Assembly: GCF_011421635.1 (NCBI RefSeq)
Contig: NZ_WTLI01000016.1
Location: forward strand, 62,001 to 126,000
Source: Paenibacillus turpanensis
GTDB lineage: Bacteria > Bacillota > Bacilli > Paenibacillales > YIM-B00363
Length of the DNA stretch: 64,000 bases
Direction of reading: 5' to 3'
Shown here: piece by piece, positions 26,911 to 35,527 of the stretch
How positions within the stretch are numbered: the first letter of the stretch is position 1
Layout: every line of letters begins with the position of its first letter
The notes under the pieces: generated by a model
Told to the model about the DNA's origin: nothing
What the model saw: only the letters and a program-made list of their open reading frames with translations
Database searches by the model: none
Translations under genes and position numbers: made by a program

Positions 26911-28026
26911 ATGTTTGAATTTGATATGGATATGGATCAATTAGCACAAATTAAAGTCATCGGCGTCGGCGGCGGCGGCAGCAATGCGGTAAACCGAATG
27001 ATCGAGAACGGCGTTAAAGGCGTTGAATTTATAACCGTGAATACGGATGCACAAGCACTGCATTTATCGAAGTCGGAAGTCCGTCTGCAAATTGGGGACA
27101 AGCTGACTCGCGGTCTTGGAGCTGGAGCGAACCCGGAGGTTGGAAAGAAGGCCGCTGAAGAATCCCGCGATCAAATTATTAACGCGCTTCGCGGGGCGGA
27201 CATGGTGTTCGTTACTGCAGGCATGGGCGGCGGCACTGGAACGGGCGCGGCACCGGTTATTGCCGAGATCGCAAGAGAATGCGGCGCGCTGACTGTCGGC
27301 GTTGTCACTCGTCCGTTTACATTTGAAGGACGCAAGCGTCAAATGCAGGCGGAGCAAGGGATTGCTGCATTGAAGGAAAAGGTCGATACCTTGATCATTA
27401 TCCCGAATGACCGTCTTCTCGAGATCGTAGATAAGAAAACACCGATGTTAGAGGCGTTCCGTGAAGCGGACAACGTACTTCGTCAAGGTGTACAGGGTAT
27501 TTCCGATTTGATCGCGGTACCTGGTCTTATCAACCTCGACTTTGCCGATGTAAAGACGATTATGACAGAACGCGGTTCCGCTTTGATGGGAATCGGGATT
27601 GCAACAGGTGAAAACCGTGCGGCAGAAGCGGCGAAGAAGGCAATTTTAAGCCCCCTGCTGGAAACGTCCATTGATGGTGCCCGCGGTGTCATTATGAATA
27701 TTACCGGTGGTATCAATCTCAGCTTATACGAAGTCAATGAAGCGGCAGATATTGTCATTTCCGCTGCAGATCCGGAAGTGAACATGATTTTCGGTGCGAT
27801 TATTAATGAAGACCTGAAGGATGAAATTAAAGTTACCGTAATCGCGACTGGGTTCGATTACAAGGCTGCTCCACAGCAGACACGCAGACCTGGAGCACAG
27901 CCGGAAAGCGCATCGGGAAGCGACAACCGTCTTTCTAATCTGCGGCCGTTCGGCAACCAGCCAAGTAATGATCAGCTTGATATTCCGACATTCCTGCGGA
28001 ACCGCAATAAATTTACCGATAAATAA
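26911..28026 (+). CDS. ftsZ: Cell division GTPase FtsZ
   Basis: This 371-residue tubulin homologue forms the division ring. The nucleotide-binding [13 protein letters not shown], the tubulin signature [10 protein letters not shown] and the T7-loop [11 protein letters not shown] are all present. A variable linker ends in the conserved peptide [11 protein letters not shown], which binds FtsA and SepF (both encoded in this window). It lies 24 bp after ftsA. Confidence 0.98.
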   Translation: MFEFDMDMDQLAQIKVIGVGGGGSNAVNRMIENGVKGVEFITVNTDAQALHLSKSEVRLQIGDKLTRGLGAGANPEVGKKAAEESRDQIINALRGADMVFVTAGMGGGTGTGAAPVIAEIARECGALTVGVVTRPFTFEGRKRQMQAEQGIAALKEKVDTLIIIPNDRLLEIVDKKTPMLEAFREADNVLRQGVQGISDLIAVPGLINLDFADVKTIMTERGSALMGIGIATGENRAAEAAKKAILSPLLETSIDGARGVIMNITGGINLSLYEVNEAADIVISAADPEVNMIFGAIINEDLKDEIKVTVIATGFDYKAAPQQTRRPGAQPESASGSDNRLSNLRPFGNQPSNDQLDIPTFLRNRNKFTDK

Positions 28027-28040
28027 GACAAGACTTGTAA

Positions 28041-28070
28041 ACACCGGAGCGTGCGCTCCGGTGTTTTTTT
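28041..28070 (+). terminator. Terminator of the division cluster after ftsZ
   Basis: The perfect 10-bp stem ACACCGGAGC / GCTCCGGTGT (28041-28050, 28055-28064) has a GTGC loop and is followed by TTTTTT. Confidence 0.95.
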
Positions 28071-28093
28071 ATATTGCCCGGGCAACCGCATCA

Positions 28094-28160
28094 GTCGACA
28101 AAAATAGATCGAACCGGACGGCATGTTTAGACAGACTTTGAAATAGGATTATTTTATACT
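28094..28160 (+). promoter_or_regulatory. Candidate Spo0A-controlled promoter of spoIIGA-sigE
   Basis: TATACT (28155-28160) is a good -10. The best -35, TAGACA (28128-28133), lies 21 bp upstream. B. subtilis spoIIG also has an over-long spacer (about 22 bp) that Spo0A compensates for. Spo0A-like boxes on the minus strand are TGTCGAC (28094-28100) and TGTCTAA (28127-28133), each one base off TGTCGAA; the second overlaps the -35. They are about three helical turns apart. The 170-bp gap holds no gene. Confidence 0.5.
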
Positions 28161-28240
28161 GATCTCACTGGCGGTATAAGGCGCGGGACTAGCAGGGCGG
28201 ATCAGCCGGCTTGAACCGGCAGGAATGAGGTTGGTCTCGA

Positions 28241-29164
28241 TTGATCGTCTATCTGGATCTATTGTTTTTTACAAATCTATTTATCGATGCGGTGACATTA
28301 AAGACAACAGCGTGGGTCGTTAAGAAGCGTGTAAAAGCCTGGCGGCTGCTGCTAGGCGCAGCAATCGGCGCGTCTTATGTAGTCATGATGTTTTTTCCAT
28401 CGTTATCGGCGGCCTTTACATTCTTGGTTAAATGTTTATTTTCCGCTGTAATGATTATGACCGTATTCGGGTTCCAAAGCCTGCAAAATTTCTTAAGACA
28501 AATCGGGGCCTTTTATGTTGTTAATTTTGCCGCTGCCGCCGCCATTATCGCCCTGCATTTTTTACTGCAAACACCACAGGAAATCCGCAGTGGAATGTGG
28601 TTTGCGCAAAGCGGAGGAGTTACACACGGCATCCAAGTGAGTATGTGGTTTGTGCTGCTCGTGTTTGCCCCGGGAATCTTTCTTTTCAAGCAGGTGTTTA
28701 AAGGCTCCGAACGCAGGCAGCGGCAAAGTGGTTATCTGGCAACTGTACAAGTTTGGATCGGTGACGCTCAAGCGGAATGCAGGGGGATCATCGATACAGG
28801 CAATAAGCTCTACGATCCGCTCACGAGAACCCCGGTTATGGTTATGGAAGCCTCCCTATGGGAAGAACGCCTTCCGCCGTCATTTATGGATCGCATACGC
28901 GATCATGCTGTGGATCGTATCGTAAGCGATAAAGAGATGGAGTCATTCGCGTGGCAGGATCGGCTCCGGCTGGTTCCTTATCGCGGAGTTGGAGCAGGTA
29001 CGAAGTTTATGCTGGCGTTAAAGCCTGATCGCGTTGTCATTGATCGGGAGGGTACGGTTACCGAAAGCCGAAAAGTTCTAATTGGACTGGATGGAGGCAC
29101 GCTCAGCTCCGATGGGGATTACCGCGCCATTATTCATCCTGAACTGGCTGAACAAGCCGGTTAG
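28241..29164 (+). CDS. spoIIGA: Sigma-E processing peptidase SpoIIGA
   Basis: This 307-residue protein has five N-terminal membrane segments and a C-terminal aspartic-protease-like domain. The catalytic motif [17 protein letters not shown] has its Asp at about residue 185. SpoIIGA cleaves the pro-sequence of SigE after asymmetric septation, when SpoIIR signals from the forespore. The substrate gene sigE follows immediately. Start is TTG 28241; the preceding ATGAGG is a modest ribosome site. Confidence 0.95.
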   Translation: MIVYLDLLFFTNLFIDAVTLKTTAWVVKKRVKAWRLLLGAAIGASYVVMMFFPSLSAAFTFLVKCLFSAVMIMTVFGFQSLQNFLRQIGAFYVVNFAAAAAIIALHFLLQTPQEIRSGMWFAQSGGVTHGIQVSMWFVLLVFAPGIFLFKQVFKGSERRQRQSGYLATVQVWIGDAQAECRGIIDTGNKLYDPLTRTPVMVMEASLWEERLPPSFMDRIRDHAVDRIVSDKEMESFAWQDRLRLVPYRGVGAGTKFMLALKPDRVVIDREGTVTESRKVLIGLDGGTLSSDGDYRAIIHPELAEQAG

Positions 29165-29220
29165 TTGATAGAAACCTAAACCTTCATACCGTTTCGCTAA
29201 GTGCTGAGGAGGATCTGCGA

Positions 29221-29943
29221 ATGTTGTTGAAATGGAAGCTATCGTTGCAAATCTATTACTATCGTTTCTTGATGCTGATCGGTCTTAAAAGCGAGGAAGT
29301 CTATTACATAGGAGGAAGCGAAGCGCTTCCGCCGCCGCTGACCAAAGAAGAGGAAGAGTTTTTGCTCGCCAAGCTGACGACGGGGGATGCTGCGATCCGA
29401 GCGATGCTCATTGAACGCAATTTGCGTCTCGTCGTTTATATTGCACGCAAATTTGAAAATACGGGCATTAATATAGAGGATTTAGTCTCCATTGGAGCGA
29501 TTGGCTTGATCAAAGCGGTGAACACGTTCGATCCGGAGAAGAAGATCAAGCTGGCCACCTATGCTTCGCGCTGTATCGAGAATGAAATATTGATGTATTT
29601 GCGCCGGAACAGCAAGGTCCGCACGGAGGTGTCCTTTGATGAGCCGCTAAATATCGATTGGGACGGCAATGAGCTGCTTCTCTCCGATGTACTCGGTACC
29701 GAAAACGACACCATCTATCGCAACATTGAAGAACAGGTAGACCGAAAGCTGCTGCACAAAGCGCTCGACAAATTGTCGGAGCGGGAACGCACCATTATGG
29801 AGCTGCGCTTCGGTCTTACAGACGGAGAAGAAAAGACGCAGAAGGACGTTGCAGACATGCTTGGCATCTCGCAATCTTATATTTCCAGACTGGAAAAACG
29901 AATTATTAAACGGCTTCGAAAAGAGTTCAACAAAATGGTCTAA
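29221..29943 (+). CDS. sigE: RNA polymerase sporulation sigma factor SigE precursor
   Basis: This 240-residue sigma-70 family factor drives early mother-cell gene expression. The hydrophobic/basic N-terminal pro-sequence (about 28 residues) precedes [19 protein letters not shown]. By analogy with B. subtilis, SpoIIGA should cut just before this YIGG. Region 2 ([34 protein letters not shown]) and region 4 ([16 protein letters not shown]) are intact. GAGGAGG precedes the ATG. Confidence 0.97.
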   Translation: MLLKWKLSLQIYYYRFLMLIGLKSEEVYYIGGSEALPPPLTKEEEEFLLAKLTTGDAAIRAMLIERNLRLVVYIARKFENTGINIEDLVSIGAIGLIKAVNTFDPEKKIKLATYASRCIENEILMYLRRNSKVRTEVSFDEPLNIDWDGNELLLSDVLGTENDTIYRNIEEQVDRKLLHKALDKLSERERTIMELRFGLTDGEEKTQKDVADMLGISQSYISRLEKRIIKRLRKEFNKMV

Positions 29944-29954
29944 ACGTATGTTCG

Positions 29955-30009
29955 GGAATAAAAACGGCCTCCTCGGGGATAATTAACATTAATGTTTCTC
30001 CTTGGGAGG
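29955..30009 (+). promoter_or_regulatory. Candidate forespore promoter and ribosome-site-pairing segment upstream of sigG
   Basis: GAATA (29956-29960) and GGGGATAATT (29975-29984), 14 bp apart, resemble the sigma-F pattern GYATA-N15-GGnnAnAnTn. B. subtilis sigG is known to have a SigF/SigG promoter here. CCTCC (29968-29972) is complementary to GGAGG (30005-30009) in the sigG ribosome site, with AACATTAATGTT (a 12-bp palindrome) between them. Both readings are inferences from short motifs. Confidence 0.4.
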
Positions 30010-30017
30010 TAATCACG

Positions 30018-30800
30018 TTGACCCGAAATAAAGTCGAGATCTGTGGAGTGGATACTTCGAAACTGCCTGTCCTGACCAATGCGGAAATGCGCGAGCTTTT
30101 TAAGCAGCTGCAAACCGAGAACGACAGGGCCGCAAGAGAGAAATTGGTGAATGGAAATCTGCGACTCGTATTAAGTGTTATTCAGCGTTTCAACAATCGC
30201 GGTGAGTTCGTAGACGATTTGTTTCAGGTCGGCTGCATCGGTTTAATGAAGGCGATCGACAACTTCGATTTAAGCCAAAATGTAAAGTTTTCTACATACG
30301 CAGTACCGATGATAATCGGTGAAATCCGCAGATACCTGCGGGACAACAACCCGATCCGCGTATCCCGTTCCTTGCGGGACATTGCTTACAAAGCCCTTCA
30401 AGTGCGGGACAACCTTACGAACAAAAATTCCCGCGAACCGACCGTGTTTGAAATTTCCGAGGCGCTCGGTGTACCGAAAGAGGACGTTGTTTTCGCGCTG
30501 GACGCCATTCAGGATCCGGTATCGCTCTTTGAGCCGATATATCACGACGGCGGCGACCCGATTTATGTGATGGACCAAATTAGCGACGATAAAAACAAGG
30601 ATATTTCCTGGATTGAGGAAATTGCCCTTCGGGAAGCGATGCGCAAGCTGAATAATCGGGAAAAAATGATCTTATCCATGCGCTTTTTTGAAGGAAAGAC
30701 GCAAATGGAGGTAGCCGAGGAAATCGGCATTTCCCAAGCCCAGGTATCCCGTTTGGAAAAATCCGCGATTAATCAAATGCAAAAGCACGTCAAGGTGTAG
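30018..30800 (+). CDS. sigG: RNA polymerase sporulation sigma factor SigG
   Basis: This 260-residue late forespore sigma factor begins at TTG 30018 after GGGAGGT. The N-terminal MTRNKVEICGVDTSKLPVL segment is specific to SigG. Regions 2 (NLRLVLSVIQRFNNRGEF, KFSTYAVPMIIGEIRRYL), 3 and 4 (EIGISQAQVSRLEKSAINQM) follow. Position after spoIIGA-sigE matches B. subtilis. The rare start codon and possible leader pairing may limit translation from read-through transcripts. Confidence 0.97.
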   Translation: MTRNKVEICGVDTSKLPVLTNAEMRELFKQLQTENDRAAREKLVNGNLRLVLSVIQRFNNRGEFVDDLFQVGCIGLMKAIDNFDLSQNVKFSTYAVPMIIGEIRRYLRDNNPIRVSRSLRDIAYKALQVRDNLTNKNSREPTVFEISEALGVPKEDVVFALDAIQDPVSLFEPIYHDGGDPIYVMDQISDDKNKDISWIEEIALREAMRKLNNREKMILSMRFFEGKTQMEVAEEIGISQAQVSRLEKSAINQMQKHVKV

Positions 30801-30820
30801 CGAGCAGCTTAACGCTCCGA

Positions 30821-30859
30821 AACACCCCTGTCTTTCAAAAAAGGACAGGGGTGTTTTTT
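30821..30859 (+). terminator. Terminator after sigG
   Basis: The perfect 12-bp stem AACACCCCTGTC / GACAGGGGTGTT (30821-30832, 30844-30855) ends in a T run. Confidence 0.95.
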
Positions 30860-30960
30860 GTCCTCTTTTTGACGGAAAGGACATTTTGAGCGAAATGGGC
30901 ATAAACATAGAGTAAGAATGATAAACCATTCATACTCAGTGCGGATTGTGTGGTGAAACG

Positions 30961-31266
30961 ATGAAAATATCCGATTTTCAAACCAAGGATGTTATTAATA
31001 TTGTTGACGGAAAAAAGCTCGGACAAATCAGCGACTTAGAGTTGGATTTGCGTCAGGGACGCATTGATTCAATCGTTGTGCCTAGCCAAGGACGCTTCTT
31101 TGGGTTGATTGGCGGAGGAACTGATGTGGTGATTCCGTGGAGAAATATTGTTAAAATCGGTATGGATGTCGTTCTCGTACGTTTAGATGATGCGCGAATG
31201 TACCGGGCGTCGGAGGAAACGGATATGGGAAACGGTTATGGGAAAGTTTATAGAGAGCAGCAGTAA
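30961..31266 (+). CDS. ylmC: YlmC/YmxH family PRC-barrel sporulation protein
   Basis: This 101-residue protein is a single PRC-barrel: MKISDFQTKDVINIVDGKKL, then LGQISDLELDLRQGRIDSIV and IPWRNIVKIGMDVVLVRL. The family is conserved in spore formers next to sigG, but its biochemical role is not established. ATG 30961 is preferred; an upstream in-frame TTG at 30946 lacks a ribosome site. B. subtilis has ylmA between sigG and ylmC; here it is absent. Confidence 0.88.
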   Translation: MKISDFQTKDVINIVDGKKLGQISDLELDLRQGRIDSIVVPSQGRFFGLIGGGTDVVIPWRNIVKIGMDVVLVRLDDARMYRASEETDMGNGYGKVYREQQ

Positions 31267-31321
31267 TTACTTGGATCGGCTGGAAGGCCTGTGTTACACT
31301 GAACGTTACGGAGGTGTCGGT

Positions 31322-32167
31322 GTGGCGGAACCATTTGTATGGAATGAACGGGCGGAAGGCCCTTCTTTATTTTATTTGCAAGCATGGATGGAGCAGTCGC
31401 CGGGCTTGACGGCGGGCTTTACCTCCAGAATCGGGGGAGTAAGTGCGGGCTGGAATGACTCGCTAAACTGTGCCCTGCACGTGGGCGACCGTCTGGAGGA
31501 TGTTCTTGAAAATCGCAAAAGGGTGGCGGAGCAGGTAGGCTTTTCCTTTGAGGACTGGACCTGTGCGGAGCAGGTTCATGGCAATAAGGTGCAGCTGGTT
31601 ACGGCCGCTGAGAAGGGCAGAGGGCGCAGCTCGCGGGAAGATGCCGTTGCCGAGGCCGACGCATTGACCACACGTGAGAAGGGCGTGCTGCTTACGGCAT
31701 TTTTTGCCGATTGTGTGCCCATTTGGCTGTTTGACCCGGTAACCGGAGCTGTCGGATTGGCACATGCCGGATGGAAGGGAACGGCATTTTCGGTGGCAGC
31801 AGAGGCTGTTCGTTCGATGCAGGATACGTTTGGCGCAAAGCCGGAGACGATTCGGGCGGCTATCGGACCTTCCATCCGCTCATGCTGTTACGAGGTGGAT
31901 GGTCGTGTTATCGGCGAGCTGAAAAAGCATTCATTAGGCAGCGAGGCGGAGGCTTCCGCGTGGACGCCTAAGGCAGATGGCAAGTTCATGCTTGATTTGC
32001 AAATTGTCAATCGACAAATTTTGAGAAAAGCAGGAATTTTGCCGATTCATATCGAAATAACATCGTTATGCACGAGTTGCGATACCAAGCGCTTTTATTC
32101 CCACCGCAAGGAACAAGGGAAGACCGGTAGAATGGCGGCTTGGATCGGCTGGTCCGACAAGGAGTGA
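31322..32167 (+). CDS. pgeF: Peptidoglycan editing factor PgeF (YlmD, laccase-domain protein)
   Basis: This 281-residue protein of the YfiH/YlmD cytotoxic-editing family has its metal-binding residues in CAEQVHGNKV (His), FFADCVPIWLF (Cys) and GLAHAGWKGT (His). The E. coli homologue prevents misincorporation of L-Ser in muropeptides by removing a mis-made UDP-MurNAc-L-Ser; older annotation calls it polyphenol oxidase. I chose GTG 31322, 5 bases after GGAGGTG (31310-31316). The longer frame from 31187 overlaps ylmC. Confidence 0.9.
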   Translation: MAEPFVWNERAEGPSLFYLQAWMEQSPGLTAGFTSRIGGVSAGWNDSLNCALHVGDRLEDVLENRKRVAEQVGFSFEDWTCAEQVHGNKVQLVTAAEKGRGRSSREDAVAEADALTTREKGVLLTAFFADCVPIWLFDPVTGAVGLAHAGWKGTAFSVAAEAVRSMQDTFGAKPETIRAAIGPSIRSCCYEVDGRVIGELKKHSLGSEAEASAWTPKADGKFMLDLQIVNRQILRKAGILPIHIEITSLCTSCDTKRFYSHRKEQGKTGRMAAWIGWSDKE

Positions 32168-32172
32168 AGAGA

Positions 32173-32883
32173 ATGGATGAACGCAAGCTGGCGGAACAAC
32201 AATTCGATGCGAGAATAGCAGACGTTGAAGCACGGATCTCGGCTGCTTGCAGCCGCAGTGGCCGTACGCGGGAAGAAATTCAGGTCGTCGCAGTAACAAA
32301 GTACGTATCTTCCGATATGGTTAGGCTTGCTTTGGATAAAGGTTATAAAGTGCTTGGGGAAAACCGCTGGCAGGATGCCAAGGAAAAGGTGGAACGCTTT
32401 GGCGATGAAGCGGTTTGGCATTTTATCGGTCACTTGCAGACGAATAAAGTGAAGGATGTACTCGGGCGCTTTGCCTGTATACATTCTGTTGACCGAATTT
32501 CTTTGGCAACGGAGATTCATAAAAAAGCGGAAGCGCTTGGAATCTCGGTTCCCTGCTTCATTCAGGTCAATGTGTCCGGAGAAGAAAGCAAGTACGGGCT
32601 GCCCCCGGAGCAGCTGATGGAGTTCGCTGAACAAATCCGAGGTCTTCAAGGTTTATCGGTAGCAGGATTAATGACGATGGCACCTTACGAGGCCGAACCG
32701 GAATCGACCCGTCCGGTATTTCGCGGTTTGCGTCAGCTGCGAGATGAGTTGAATGCCAAATCGATATTGGACAAGCCGGTGACGGAGCTGTCAATGGGAA
32801 TGTCCAATGATTTTGAAGTGGCGATCGAAGAGGGAGCCACGATGATTCGGTTGGGCTCGGTTTTGGTTGGAACATCGTCCTAA
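32173..32883 (+). CDS. ylmE: YggS/PROSC family pyridoxal-phosphate homeostasis protein (YlmE)
   Basis: This 236-residue protein is a single-domain alanine-racemase-fold barrel. The PLP lysine lies in VVAVTKYVSSD. The HFIGHLQTNKVKDVL and GLMTMAPYE motifs and the C-terminal ELSMGMSNDFEVAIEEGATMIRLGS phosphate-binding region are typical. The family keeps PLP and amino-acid pools balanced without known catalysis. ATG 32173 follows AAGGAGTG. Confidence 0.94.
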   Translation: MDERKLAEQQFDARIADVEARISAACSRSGRTREEIQVVAVTKYVSSDMVRLALDKGYKVLGENRWQDAKEKVERFGDEAVWHFIGHLQTNKVKDVLGRFACIHSVDRISLATEIHKKAEALGISVPCFIQVNVSGEESKYGLPPEQLMEFAEQIRGLQGLSVAGLMTMAPYEAEPESTRPVFRGLRQLRDELNAKSILDKPVTELSMGMSNDFEVAIEEGATMIRLGSVLVGTSS

Positions 32884-32935
32884 ACTTTTGGACATGAACG
32901 GTTTTGGGACATAATAGAATAGGGAGGAAAGGGAA

Positions 32936-33370
32936 ATGAGCGTTGTCAACAAATTTATGAACTTCTTAGGTCTGCAGGAAGAAGAGGAGATTGTGGAAAG
33001 AACAGTGGAGCAGCACGAGGAACAGGAGCCTGCCTCCCAAGAGCTACGCAAGAACAAAAACAACGTCGTAAGCATTCACGCGCAAAAAAATTCAAAGCTT
33101 GTACTTAGCGAGCCGCGTTCTTACGAGGAAGCACAGGATATTGCCGACCATCTACGCTCCCGCCGCGCCGTATTAGTGAATTTACAGCGTGTTCGTCCCG
33201 ATCAGGCTCTGCGCACTGTTGATTTTTTAAGCGGTACAGTGTATGCCTTGAACGGAACGATTTCGAAGGTTGGCGCCAATATTTTTATTTGTACACCGGA
33301 CAATGTAGAGGTTACAGGATCGATCACCGAGATGTTTGCCGGAGACGACGATACTATGAATTCGAGGTGA
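32936..33370 (+). CDS. sepF: Cell division protein SepF
   Basis: This 144-residue FtsZ-binding protein has an N-terminal amphipathic membrane helix ([14 protein letters not shown]), an acidic linker and the C-terminal SepF core ([20 protein letters not shown], then [15 protein letters not shown]). SepF polymerises into arcs and anchors FtsZ in parallel with FtsA. GGGAGGAAAGGG precedes the ATG. It sits in the conserved ylmE-sepF-ylmG order. Confidence 0.96.
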   Translation: MSVVNKFMNFLGLQEEEEIVERTVEQHEEQEPASQELRKNKNNVVSIHAQKNSKLVLSEPRSYEEAQDIADHLRSRRAVLVNLQRVRPDQALRTVDFLSGTVYALNGTISKVGANIFICTPDNVEVTGSITEMFAGDDDTMNSR

Positions 33371-33377
33371 GAAACTT

Positions 33378-33665
33378 TTGCTTGAAGCTCAAATTGTGAC
33401 GTACATAGGCTGGCTCTATCAAATTTATTTGTATATGATTATTGCCTATGTTCTACTTTCTTGGCTCCCGAACGCCCGGGAGAGCTTTATTGGCGAACTG
33501 CTTGGAAAGTTGGTCGAGCCGTATTTGAACCCCTTCCGCAAGCTGATTCCGCCGATCGCCGGCATGATTGACATTTCGCCGATCGTTGCGATTATTGCGC
33601 TTCAATTTGTGGCTATGGGTCTGCAGGCGGTCGTTCGATTTATTTTAGGAATAATTATTCCTTAA
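33378..33665 (+). CDS. ylmG: YggT family membrane protein (YlmG)
   Basis: This 95-residue protein has two hydrophobic hairpins (IYLYMIIAYVLLSWLP and IVAIIALQFVAMGLQAVV) with the YggT motif EPYLNPFRKLIPP between them. The family is linked genetically to division and envelope functions in bacteria and plastids, without a defined biochemical role. Start is TTG 33378, 7 bases after GAGGTGA, only 7 bp from the sepF stop. Confidence 0.92.
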   Translation: MLEAQIVTYIGWLYQIYLYMIIAYVLLSWLPNARESFIGELLGKLVEPYLNPFRKLIPPIAGMIDISPIVAIIALQFVAMGLQAVVRFILGIIIP

Positions 33666-33694
33666 GCCAATTTCTCGCAAAGGAATAGAAACGG

Positions 33695-34471
33695 ATGGAA
33701 CTATACGCTCATTTTCACCCGGATGAACGTCCGTTTGTAGATCGAGCCTTGGACTGGATCGAGCAGGCCTCCGAGTTTCATACATGGAAAACGACAGACT
33801 TTCTCGATCCGCGCCAGGCCTTTATCGTTGAGTCATTGGCCCGTCGTGACGGCAATGTGCAGGTTTACTTGTACGGCGGTTATCCGGAAGCGGAGCGAAA
33901 GCGTGCATGTATCGCGCCGGATTATGCGCAGCTCACGGATGAGGACTTGCCTATGGTCGTGCTTGCGATTGAATCGGATGATGAGAAGATCGGCTCGCTT
34001 GATCATGGAGATTACCTTGGGGCACTCCTCGGGCTGGGGATTAAGAGGGACAAGGTCGGGGATATTCATGTCCGTCCGGACGGCTGCCACTGTATCATTT
34101 CAGGGGAGATGGCTTCCTACGTTGATCTGCATTTAAGACAGGTGCACCGGGTTCACGTGCACACCGAGGTTGTTTCCCTGGACAAGCTGCAGCCAACTCA
34201 GACCGCATTCGAGGAGCTGAATTTGTCTGTAGCTTCCTTGCGTCTTGACGGAATTGTCAGCGATGTCGTACGCATGAGCCGGGCTAAAATTTTAGCTCCG
34301 ATTAAGGCTGGACGCTGTAAAGTGAATTGGCGCGTCGTTGAGGATCCGTCGTTTGCTTTACACGAAGGAGATGTTGTCTCCCTTCAAGGCTTCGGCCGCT
34401 TTAAAATTTTTGAATTACAGGGCCAGACAAAAACAGGCAGAATTCGGCTCAAGATCGGGAAATATGTGTAG
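33695..34471 (+). CDS. ylmH: S4-domain RNA-binding protein YlmH
   Basis: This 258-residue protein has an N-terminal YlmH region (AHFHPDERPFVDRALDWIEQ), a central fold with GDYLGALLGLGIKRDKVGDI, and a C-terminal S4 RNA-binding domain (LRLDGIVSDVVRMSRAKILA, then VNWRVVEDPSFALHEGDVVS). Homologues bind the ribosome and act in rescue or quality control. It belongs to the sepF-ylmG-ylmH-divIVA string. Confidence 0.93.
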   Translation: MELYAHFHPDERPFVDRALDWIEQASEFHTWKTTDFLDPRQAFIVESLARRDGNVQVYLYGGYPEAERKRACIAPDYAQLTDEDLPMVVLAIESDDEKIGSLDHGDYLGALLGLGIKRDKVGDIHVRPDGCHCIISGEMASYVDLHLRQVHRVHVHTEVVSLDKLQPTQTAFEELNLSVASLRLDGIVSDVVRMSRAKILAPIKAGRCKVNWRVVEDPSFALHEGDVVSLQGFGRFKIFELQGQTKTGRIRLKIGKYV

Positions 34472-34546
34472 GCAGAAGCAGGATTTTCCGTCATCCTGTC
34501 GAATATTCTAGAATCAGACTAAGACAGTGTGGAGGTGCGTCCTAGC

Positions 34547-35026
34547 ATGCCTTTAACGCCGCTGGACATACATAACAAAGAATTCGGGAAAAAGCTTCGC
34601 GGTTACGATGAAGACGAAGTTAACGAGTTTCTAGATCAAATTATTAAGGATTACGAAGCATTAATTCGTGAAAATAAAGATCTTCAAGGCCAGATCCACT
34701 CGATGCAGGACAAGCTGAATCATTTCGCAACGATCGAAGAAACGCTTAGTAAGACGATCATCGTTGCGCAGGAAGCAGCTGACGAAGTGAGAAATAACGC
34801 CAAGAAGGAAGCTCAGCTGATCATTAAAGAAGCGGAGAAGAACGCAGACCGGATTATTAACGAATCGCTTGCAAAGTCCCGCAAAATCGCTCTGGAGATG
34901 GAGGAGCTTAAGAAGCAGGCTTCCATTTACCGCACCCGTTTCCGGACGCTGCTCGAAGCTCAGCTTGAAATGCTAAACCAAGACAGTTGGGATTCTTTGG
35001 AGAACATCCGAACGGAACAAGGGTAA
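34547..35026 (+). CDS. divIVA: Cell division initiation protein DivIVA
   Basis: This 159-residue coiled-coil protein marks negatively curved membrane at poles and septa. The N-terminal MPLTPLDIHNKEFGKKLRGY lipid-binding domain is followed by DEDEVNEFLDQIIKDYEALI and long heptad-repeat helices. In sporulation DivIVA helps anchor the chromosome at the pole. ATG 34547 is chosen, 9 bases after GGAGGTG; the GTG at 34529 would add residues not found in the family. Confidence 0.95.
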   Translation: MPLTPLDIHNKEFGKKLRGYDEDEVNEFLDQIIKDYEALIRENKDLQGQIHSMQDKLNHFATIEETLSKTIIVAQEAADEVRNNAKKEAQLIIKEAEKNADRIINESLAKSRKIALEMEELKKQASIYRTRFRTLLEAQLEMLNQDSWDSLENIRTEQG

Positions 35027-35041
35027 AATAATCAAGGACAC

Positions 35042-35068
35042 AACAGACTCGTGAGGGTCTGTTTTTTT
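35042..35068 (+). terminator. Terminator after divIVA
   Basis: The 9-bp stem AACAGACTC / GGGTCTGTT (35042-35050, 35055-35063; one G-T pair) has a GTGA loop and is followed by T residues. Confidence 0.9.
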
Positions 35069-35093
35069 CATGATGTAACCGAGGTTTCCCGCG

Positions 35094-35122
35094 TTGACAA
35101 GAAACGTAGCTTCCGATATACT
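35094..35122 (+). promoter_or_regulatory. Sigma-A promoter of the ileS T-box leader
   Basis: TTGACA (35094-35099) is a perfect -35 and TATACT (35117-35122) a near-perfect -10, spaced by 17 bp. Transcription should begin near 35129. Confidence 0.9.
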
Positions 35123-35128
35123 CCGTGT

Positions 35129-35450
35129 TAAGATCTTTCGTTTGGGAAGGCTTGCCGCATGCAAGCCTGATATGAAAAAATATAGGAAAGCGAAGACCAG
35201 GACAAGTAAGCCGCAGTGCGAAGTCAGCGAGTTAGGGATTGGTGGGAGCCTAACCTTCAGCGTCGGCCGAATATCACCTGGGAGCGCCACTCGAACGCTG
35301 CAGAAGCAGCAAGTAAAGCGGGCCGGGTCATTCCGTTATGAATGTCGAGTGAATCAAGCCATAGGTTCCGACTTGTGGTCTTTGATTTAGTAGGGTGGTA
35401 CCGCGGAAACGTAAGCTTCTCGTCCCTTTTGGGGACGGAAGCTTTTTTTT
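35129..35450 (+). ncRNA. T-box riboswitch for ileS, specifier AUC (Ile)
   Basis: The leader of about 320 nt carries the T-box sequence AGGGTGGTACCGCGG (35392-35406), which pairs with the uncharged tRNA acceptor end. A terminator hairpin follows (AAGCTTCTCGTCCC with GGGACGGAAGCTT, 35413-35443, and a long T run). In the Stem I region the segment GAATATCACC places ATC, an Ile codon, at 35273-35275 as the likely specifier. Uncharged tRNA-Ile should allow read-through into ileS. Confidence 0.95.
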
Positions 35451-35527
35451 ATTTTGACATAGAAAATGGTAAGTTTTCAGCGGAGCTTAGGGAAAAGGTT
35501 TCTTATTCTGTAAGGAGGTATAGGAGC

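Noticed and set aside
31187..31321. Extended N-terminus of the pgeF frame
   Set aside because: It overlaps ylmC in another frame and lacks a ribosome site, whereas GTG 31322 has GGAGGTG at good distance and fits family length.
35342..35527. Extended N-terminus of the ileS frame
   Set aside because: The segment is the T-box leader and its terminator; ATG 35528 has a strong ribosome site and starts where the family starts.
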